Shown here in pieces: positions 1-6,445 of a stretch of 6,445 nucleotides of DNA. Within the stretch, counting starts at the first letter, position 1; the number at the start of each line of letters is the position of its first letter. A program made the translations under genes and the position numbers. The notes under the pieces are model-generated. The model was not told where the DNA came from. It made no database searches and was given only the letters and a program-made list of their open reading frames with translations. This DNA is from an uncultured Planctomycetales bacterium (GTDB lineage: Bacteria > Planctomycetota > Planctomycetia > Isosphaerales > Isosphaeraceae). The DNA is taken from NCBI GenBank assembly GCA_937997355.1, contig CALKTZ010000261.1:1-6445 (forward strand). Direction: 5' to 3'.

Positions 1-1389
<1,389 letters not shown>

Positions 1390-1406
<17 letters not shown>

Positions 1407-4400
1407 GGGTGGCCTCGGTCCTGGTCTCGGTCGTGGGTTCGGTCAAATCGGGATGGGGGTTGCGAATCCGCGCCAGGTGGGCCGTGCGCGGCTTGACGTT
1501 GAGCTCATCGAGCAGGGTGTAGGACCGCGGGTTGGCGTGGTCCCTGGCCACCTGGCTCTCTCGGCGGTTCAGGTCGCCGAAGACGATCGCCTTCGAGGGG
1601 CATGCCTGAGCACATGCCGGGGTGATCTCCTCCAGGCCGACCTCTCGGTTCTCGTTCTTGGCCTGGATCTTCACCGCCTGGATCCGGTGGGTGCAGTAGG
1701 TGCACTTCTCCATCACGCCGCGAGAGCGGACGGTGACCTCGGGGTTGTAGACGAGCTTCTGGATCTCGTTGTTGGCCTGTTCGAGCCCCTTGTGGTAGTT
1801 GAAGAAGTTGAACCGGCGGACCTTGAAGGGGCAGTTGTTCGAGCAGTACCGGGTGCCGACGCAACGGTTGTAGACCATCGCGTTGAGCCCGTCGTTGTCG
1901 TGCATCGTCGCGGCGACCGGGCAGACCTGCTCGCAAGGGGCGTTCTCGCACTGGACGCAGGCGACCGGCTGATGCGCCACCTCGGGATCTTCGGGGGACC
2001 CCTTGAAGTAGCGGTCGATCCGCAGCCAGTGCATCTCGCGGCCCATCAGGACCTGCTCCTTGCCGACCACCGGGATGTTGTTCTCCGACTGGCAGGCCAC
2101 GACGCAGGCGTTGCAGCCGACGCACTTCGACATGTCGATCGCCATCCCCCAGCGATGGGCATCGTTGCTCGGGGGAGGGTCGAACAGCGGCAACTCGGGG
2201 ACGCCGTGCCCGTGCCCCTTGGCGAATTCCGGGTGCTGGGCGAATTCCGCGGCCGTCCCCTCGCGGACCAGTTCCTTGAGCCGGTGCTCGCGCTCGGCCG
2301 TGCCGAGGGGGTCGATCGTGTGGTGATCCTGGGTCGTCGCCAGGGGGTAGATCCCTTCGAGCGGCTCGACCTTCACCCCCGAGACGAAATCCATCCCCTC
2401 GATGGCCCGCAACGCATAGGCATTGAAGCCGACCGGCTCGATGCCTTCGGTCGTCTTGCCCCCCACCGCACCGGCCGACGTCCGGCCGTAGCCGAGCGCC
2501 AGGGCGACGGACCCCTCGGCCTGGCCGGGGAGGACGTTCGCCGCCGCGATCAGGGCCTTGCCGCCGACGGTGAGCCGGATCTTCCGGCCGTCGGTGATCC
2601 CGTACTTCGCGGCGGTCGACGGGCCGAAGAGCGCGGGGTTGTCCCAGGTGACCTTGGTGATGTAGTCGGGCAGTTCCTGGAGCCATCCGTTGTTGGCGAA
2701 CCGGCCGTCGTGGAGCTTGGGATCGGCCGTGAAGACCAGCTCCAGCCCTTCCGAGGCGCCCGTCTTTTCCGACTTCGGCGTCGACTTCGCGGCCGCAAGC
2801 TCGGGCTTCACGATCTCGAAGGCCGATCCCGGCAAGAAGCCGCCGTCGAGGGCGGATCGCCATCGGGCTTCGGCATCCCCTTCCCCCTTGATCCCCTTGG
2901 CGACCCGGTCGAAGGCGGCCCGGACGATCTTCTGTCCGTCGGCCGCTTCCTCGCCGAGCAGGAGGGCCAGCAGTTCCAGGGGAGACTTCCCGCCGTGGAG
3001 CGGCGCGATCAACGGCTGGGCAACGGTGTAGGTCCCGTCGAACGACCGGGCGTCTCCCCAGGTTTCCAGGTAGTGCGCCCGGGGGACGTGCCAGTTGCAG
3101 AGCCGGGAGGTTTCGTCCTCGTAGAGGGCCAGGTGGACCGACTTCTTGGTCTTCTCGATCAGGCGGTCGAACTTGAGGTTGGCCGGGGCGTCGTAGGCGG
3201 GGTTGCCGCCCAGGATCAGCAGCGTATCCACGCCCCCCTTCTCCAGCTCACCGGCGAGCCTGGCGATCGCCTCGCGGTGACTGGGGCGATCGGGGTTCGG
3301 CTCGGCCGAGTAGGTGACGGTCGTCCCCGCGTTGCCGAGCAGGGCGTTGAGCCGATGCGCGATGACGTGGACCTCGGCCGGCTGCCTCGGCCCGACGGCG
3401 ACGATCCCCTTCCCCTTGTGCTCGACCAGGTCGCCGGCCAGCACCTTGAGGAACTTCGCCTCGGGCGATTCCTGGTGAGACGCCGAATCGGGATGCGCTT
3501 CCGCCTTGGTCCCGCCGGCCAGGAGCCCGCGAACCTCGGCTTCGAGGGCCGAAGCAAACTCACCGATGCGATCCGAGCGGATCGGCAAGCGATGGTCGGC
3601 CATGGCCCCGGTCTGCGAGAAGACCGATTCCACCGCGTAGAGCCGGTTCATCGGCCCGTCCTCGGGGCGACGGCGGGCAGCGAACTCGCGGGCGTATCGC
3701 ACGGCGGAGGGATGCGCCGTGAGGATTTCTTCGTCGAGGCAGGCGATCACGTCGGCCTTCTCCACGTTCAGATGAACCCGGAGCGGCTTGCCGAAGGCGA
3801 GGGTGGTGCCGGCCCGTTCGGCGTCGCGGGAAACCGGCTCGTACTCGTACCAGGCGGCCTGCGGATAGGCGGCGAGGAACCGGCCCCGGAGGTCGGCGAG
3901 GGCCTCGGACGAAGAGGCTTCCGCCAGGATTCGGAACGTCTTGCCTTGCGACTTCTTGAGGTCGTCGGCGAGGGTCCGGGCGAAGGCGGCGAAGTCGTCC
4001 CAGGTTTGATGGTTCTTGCGGCCCCCGTCGAACCGGGCGACGCTCCGGCTCCGGTCGGGGTCATAGAGTTCGAGGACGCTCGCCAGCGAGGCGGGGAGCG
4101 AGCCGCCGCGATTCAGGGGGTGATCCGGGTTGCCGTCGATCTTGATCGGGCGGCCGTCATAGCTGGTGGCGATCAGCCCCTGGGCGTAGCCGCCGAGGTC
4201 CATCGCGGTGGCGTAGAGCTTGGGGGTGCCGGGGGTCTGGCCGGGGATGTTGAGGCTCAGCGGGATGAGCTTCTCCTCGCGGGCCGAGCAGCCGGCGGCG
4301 CCGGCCAATGCGACCGAGGCCCCCATCACCTGGAGGAATCGGCGGCGGCTGGGTCCTTCGGGAGCGGAGTCGACTTCCGGCATGAATTCGGGCCGGGTTG

Positions 4401-4497
4401 CCTCCTGCCATTCGGGAGACCCCGCCAGGTCCGCCAGGCTGCGCCAGTAGCCGGCATCGGCTTTGGCCGGAGATGGGTTGGGTGTCAACGATGGCAT
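1390..4497 (-). CDS. actB: ActB, TAT-exported Fe-S / molybdopterin-oxidoreductase-like subunit of alternative complex III
   Basis: ActB is the large peripheral electron-transfer subunit of alternative complex III, on the periplasmic side between quinol-binding ActC and cytochrome ActA. The product has 1035 residues. Residues 17-45 (GYWRSLADLAGSPEW and following) match the MoCo/4Fe-4S extension that precedes a TAT signal. The twin-arginine signal SRRRFLQ is at about 50-56, followed by a hydrophobic stretch ending AAGC at 70, a possible but non-canonical lipobox. Residues of about 75-740 resemble a molybdopterin oxidoreductase but lack its N-terminal Fe-S cysteines; LILGGNPAYDAP and the NWHVPRAHYLETWGDARSFD region are typical of ActB. 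Residues 780-985 form a four-cluster ferredoxin domain with cysteines at 792/795/798/802, 847/850/855/859, 879/884/888 and 932/935/962/966. The third group has three cysteines instead of four, fitting one [3Fe-4S] plus three [4Fe-4S]. An in-frame TTG at 4506 would add three residues, but the ATG at 4497 has GGA 9 bases upstream. The gene overlaps actA by 13 bases and actC by 17. Confidence 0.95.
1413..1416 (-). promoter_or_regulatory. Ribosome binding site for actC
   Basis: On the minus strand GAGG lies 6 bases before the ATG at 1406, inside the last codons of actB. It supports that start: the next in-frame ATG (residue 62) lies inside the first membrane helix, and the ATG at 1387 is in another frame. 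Confidence 0.6.
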
Positions 4498-5153
4498 GTC
4501 GTGCAATCCGTCGAAGGGTTCAGGTTATAGAGCTTGCGGAGCTTCTGGCCGAGCTCGGTCCGGTCCTCGGTGGGCTTCCAGTCCATCACCGTCACCAGCT
4601 CCTTGGGCCGGAGGTGCGGCTCGGGATTGCGGTGGCAGTCGATGCACCAGCCCATCGTCAGGTCGGAGACCTGCGAGACGGTCTCCATCTTGTCGATCCG
4701 GCCGTGGCACTCGACGCATCCGACGCCTCGGCTCACGTGGGCGCCGTGGTTGAAGTAGGCGAAGTCGGCGACCTTGTGCACCCGGACCCACTCGATCGGG
4801 TCGCCGCCTGCGAAGCTCGACCGCACCGGCTGGAGCGAATCCCGCTTCGTGGCGATCGACTTGTGGCAGGCCATGCAGGTCTCGGCCGCCGGGATCGACG
4901 CATACGCCGTCTTCTCGACCCCCACGTGGCAGTACCGGCAATCCAGCCCCAGCTTGCCCACGTGCAGGGCATGGCTGTAGGGGACCGGCTGCTTGGGCTC
5001 ATAACCCACGGTCATCGTCTTGGGGGAGGTGCTGTAATACAGCATCCCGATCCCGTAGACCGGCGCCGCGGCCACCGCGGGGAGCACCACGAAGAGCCAG
5101 GCCCGGTTGAACCAGCGTGGGAACAGAAATTTCGATCCACCTGCAACTTGCAT
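4485..5153 (-). CDS. actA: ActA, pentaheme c-type cytochrome subunit of alternative complex III
   Basis: ActA carries electrons from the Fe-S clusters of ActB toward the acceptor of alternative complex III (cytochrome c or a cytochrome oxidase). The 222-residue product starts with a short cytoplasmic stretch containing FPRWFNRAW, then one uncleaved membrane anchor at about residues 18-40, and the rest is periplasmic. Five heme c attachment motifs are visible: CRYCH (72-76), CMACH (93-97), CVECH (146-150), CIDCH (170-174) and CTTCH (217-221). Five is the number expected for ActA. Further histidines at 61, 64, 126, 136, 139 and 180 could be distal ligands. The last heme motif ends one residue before the stop, so even a tiny C-terminal truncation would remove a heme. 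Neither candidate start has a strong ribosome binding site: I prefer the ATG at 5153, but an in-frame GTG at 5168 would add five residues. The gene is first in the act cluster and overlaps actB by 13 bases. NrfH or other multiheme cytochromes are less likely given the neighbours. Confidence 0.93.
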   Translation of the reverse strand: MQVAGGSKFLFPRWFNRAWLFVVLPAVAAAPVYGIGMLYYSTSPKTMTVGYEPKQPVPYSHALHVGKLGLDCRYCHVGVEKTAYASIPAAETCMACHKSIATKRDSLQPVRSSFAGGDPIEWVRVHKVADFAYFNHGAHVSRGVGCVECHGRIDKMETVSQVSDLTMGWCIDCHRNPEPHLRPKELVTVMDWKPTEDRTELGQKLRKLYNLNPSTDCTTCHR

Positions 5154-5179
5154 GAGATTCAGAACCACTCGTTTCGTTC

Positions 5180-5191
5180 GTTGACGTTGAC
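5180..5191 (-). repeat. Tandem hexamer CGTCAA x2 (partial third unit) just upstream of actA
   Basis: On the minus strand, offset by one base from these coordinates, two tandem CGTCAA units are followed by CGAACGAAACGA. The repeat lies about 26-39 bases before the preferred actA start, where a promoter or activator half-sites might be expected. It is short, so it could be chance. Confidence 0.25.
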
Positions 5192-5241
5192 GGTCGCCTC
5201 GAAAATCAATCCGTTTCGGTTTCGCCGAGAGGCCGCGCGTA

Positions 5242-5253
5242 CCGCGATCGCGG
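5242..5253. repeat. 12-base perfect palindrome CCGCGATCGCGG
   Basis: The sequence CCGCGATCGCGG is identical on both strands and lies about 90-100 bases upstream of the actA start, in the only spacer between the response regulator and the act operon. Its dyad symmetry and position would fit an operator for a dimeric regulator. In GC-rich DNA with frequent GATCG words a chance palindrome is also quite possible. Confidence 0.35.
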
Positions 5254-5327
5254 CGGAATTCGCTCCACCTTGTCAGATCAGCTCATCTTGATCGGCCGCC
5301 CGCGTTTCGAGGGAGATCCGAGTCCGC

Positions 5328-5960
5328 TCAGGGGGCCATCTTCTTCAGCTTTCGTTGGAGGGAACGGCGATGAAGGCCGAGCCGTCTCGCCGCCTCGGAG
5401 ACATTGCCCCCGCAATCGGCCAGGACCCGCTGGATGTGCTCCCATTCCGCCCTCGCCAGCGAGGGGGCCTCCACAACCTCGTCCGACGCCTCGGGCTCGA
5501 CGCCCGGTTCGTCGATCGAGAAGGCCGCGAGCACATCATCGGCATCCGCCGGCTTCGACACGAAGTTGACCGCCCCCAATCTCATCGCCTCGACAGCCGT
5601 GGCGATGCTGCCGAATCCGGTGAGTACCACAACCTTGATGTCCGGATCGTTGATCCGGAGGTCGCGAAGCAAGGTCATCCCGGAGGGGCCGGGCATCTTC
5701 AGGTCAATCACCGCCAGGTCGACTTTCCGCGACTCGACGATTTCCATCGCCTCGACGGCGTCGGCCGCCGTCAAGACATCGAACCCGCGATCTTCCAGCG
5801 CCAACGCCAGGCGTTCCCGGAAGATGTCGCTGTCATCGACCAGCAGGATGGATTGCCCCGCAATGGCCCGCGGATCTTTGGTCATCGTCGATTGCGAGCC
5901 GTCGACCGGCTCTCCGAATCTCTCCATCTCTTCTTGCCAAGTCACCTCAACGGTTTTCAT
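5328..5960 (-). CDS. RegA/PrrA/ActR-type redox response regulator
   Basis: This gene encodes a two-component response regulator of the RegA/PrrA/ActR/RegR family, which in proteobacteria activates or represses respiration, photosynthesis and carbon/nitrogen fixation genes in response to redox state sensed by RegB/PrrB. A receiver domain covers about residues 36-148: acidic pocket D42-D43, phospho-acceptor D86 in VIDLKMPG, the LTGFGS switch threonine T114 and lysine K136 in SKPADADD. A variable acidic linker (149-166) leads to a Fis-type helix-turn-helix with the family signature WEHIQRV (173-179), NVSEAARRLGLHRRSLQRKL (186-205). C183 lies just before the first DNA-binding helices, as in RegA. 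The product is 210 residues from the ATG at 5960, longer than the usual 180-190. In-frame ATGs at 5927 (199 residues) and 5885 (185 residues, family length) are real alternatives; none has a good ribosome binding site. It is co-oriented with and immediately upstream of actABC. The lack of an AAA+ domain argues against an NtrC-type regulator. Confidence 0.93.
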   Translation of the reverse strand: MKTVEVTWQEEMERFGEPVDGSQSTMTKDPRAIAGQSILLVDDSDIFRERLALALEDRGFDVLTAADAVEAMEIVESRKVDLAVIDLKMPGPSGMTLLRDLRINDPDIKVVVLTGFGSIATAVEAMRLGAVNFVSKPADADDVLAAFSIDEPGVEPEASDEVVEAPSLARAEWEHIQRVLADCGGNVSEAARRLGLHRRSLQRKLKKMAP

Positions 5961-6129
5961 CGCACTATCGGAAATTTGGTCCGGTCGTCACAGTTTTTCG
6001 AGCTTTGCTTCATCAAGTAAGAGGGGTTTGCGCCGGGCTGGAACGATCCCCTCGCCCGACGCCAGTATCATACCGCACAACCGGGTGTCCGGACATTGGG
6101 GCAAATTGTCGCAGGTGCGCACGGGGAGA

Positions 6130-6146
6130 TGTCGCACCCCGCGACA
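6130..6146. repeat. Perfect inverted repeat TGTCGC-N5-GCGACA (candidate operator)
   Basis: The arms TGTCGC (6130-6135) and GCGACA (6141-6146) are exact reverse complements with a 5-base spacer. A further TGTCGCA copy lies at 6107-6113, 23 bases from the one at 6130-6136. The site is 170-185 bases upstream of the regulator start at 5960. The half-site words GTCGC and GCGAC resemble the GCGNC/GNCGC half-sites described for RegA/PrrA, but here they appear in the reverse order, so I call it only a candidate operator, possibly for autoregulation. Confidence 0.4.
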
Positions 6147-6263
6147 AGCCGCGCAGCCCTTTGAGATTTCATCGGTTACGACGCATCGAGCCGCCCTCGA
6201 CGGATCAACCCGCCCTCGGTTGCACGGCCCAGAACGACGCCGGGGTCCGCCGTCGCGCGAAGC

Positions 6264-6317
6264 CTTTTCAAGACTCGACGTGGGGATTCCGCCACATTTT
6301 TCGGAATCGTTGAAAAG
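6264..6317. repeat. Nested inverted repeats (8-base outer and 7-base inner arms)
   Basis: Outer arms CTTTTCAA (6264-6271) and TTGAAAAG (6310-6317) pair exactly. Inside them GATTCCG (6285-6291) and CGGAATC (6302-6308) also pair exactly around a 10-base loop. A transcript of either strand could fold as a stem with a one-sided 13-base bulge (6272-6284 opposite a single base). There is no T-tract after it on either strand, so it is not a standard intrinsic terminator. It may be an operator pair or an RNA structure upstream of the regulator gene. Confidence 0.45.
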
Positions 6318-6445
6318 TCCGGCACCGCTCCGGGCACTATAGAGCGATTCACGGTCGATTGGCGCATGACCTTAACCCGACCGGGGCCGAAGCGAAAACG
6401 GGACTGGCTCGCCGGTACTCCGCGTGCCTGTCCCATTTTTCGCGG

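Larger units (their letters stand above)
5154..5327. other. Intergenic spacer upstream of actA
   Basis: This 174-base gap separates the response regulator stop from the actA start, long enough to hold a promoter for the act operon. I see no clear -35/-10 pair, no strong terminator hairpin with a T-tract and no reading frame worth calling. It contains a 12-base palindrome at 5242-5253 and a tandem CGTCAA repeat at 5180-5191, both plausible but untested regulator sites. Whether actA is read only from here or also by read-through from the regulator gene cannot be decided from sequence. Confidence 0.5.
5961..6445. other. Intergenic region upstream of the regulator, no gene seen
   Basis: About 485 bases lie between the regulator start and the right edge. 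Open frames exist on both strands (for example minus 6436-6176, 86 codons) but they are Arg/Pro-rich, have no recognisable domain or ribosome binding site, and look like GC-driven openings. The region holds two inverted-repeat structures (6130-6146 and 6264-6317) listed separately. The only -10-like words are TATAGT on the minus strand at 6341-6336 and GATAGT at 5968-5963; neither has a convincing -35 box. The region is probably the leader of the regulator gene and perhaps the upstream region of a divergent gene beyond the edge. Confidence 0.55.

Noticed and set aside
5276..5293. Small inverted repeat GATCA/TGATC after the regulator stop as a terminator
   Set aside because: The arms are only 5 bases and AT-balanced, and no T-tract follows on the minus strand, so it is too weak to call an intrinsic terminator.
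6310..6343. TTGAAA ... TATAGA as a plus-strand promoter
   Set aside because: The spacer is 22 bases, well beyond the usual 16-18, and TTGAAA is part of the inverted repeat.
6176..6436. An 86-codon minus-strand frame upstream of the regulator
   Set aside because: It has no domain, an Arg-rich composition and no ribosome binding site, and it contains the nested inverted repeats. I treat it as non-coding, though a small gene cannot be excluded.

Overview
The window is GC-rich bacterial DNA in which every supported gene lies on the minus strand, so transcription runs from high to low coordinates. The codon use, the gene order and the wording of the proteins (a TAT-targeted ActB with a MoCo-extension N-terminus, followed by an NrfD-type ActC) suggest a Planctomycetota chromosome, perhaps of the Isosphaeraceae. 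That assignment is inference from memory of such proteins, because no 16S or other marker is present.

Layout in transcription order: (1) 6445-5961, about 485 bases with no convincing gene, containing two inverted-repeat structures; (2) 5960-5328, a single-domain receiver plus Fis-type helix-turn-helix response regulator of the RegA/PrrA/ActR redox family; (3) 5327-5154, a 174-base spacer with a 12-base palindrome and a short tandem repeat; (4) 5153-4485, actA, a membrane-anchored pentaheme cytochrome c; (5) 4497-1390, actB, a large exported iron-sulfur protein fused to a molybdopterin-oxidoreductase-like domain; (6) 1406-1, actC, a ten-helix NrfD-type quinol-binding membrane protein that runs off the left edge with probably only a few residues missing.

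ActA, ActB and ActC form the core of alternative complex III (ACIII), the quinol:electron-acceptor oxidoreductase that replaces cytochrome bc1. In the family model, quinol is oxidised at the ActC/ActB side, electrons pass through the four Fe-S clusters of ActB to the hemes of ActA, and then to cytochrome c or directly to a terminal oxidase. The three genes overlap (13 and 17 bases), indicating one translationally coupled operon. The remaining subunits (actD, E, F and so on) and often a cytochrome c oxidase would be expected left of the window. The most interesting feature is the co-oriented RegA-type regulator directly upstream, which suggests that this respiratory complex is under redox or oxygen-responsive two-component control. 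Its partner sensor kinase is not in the window.
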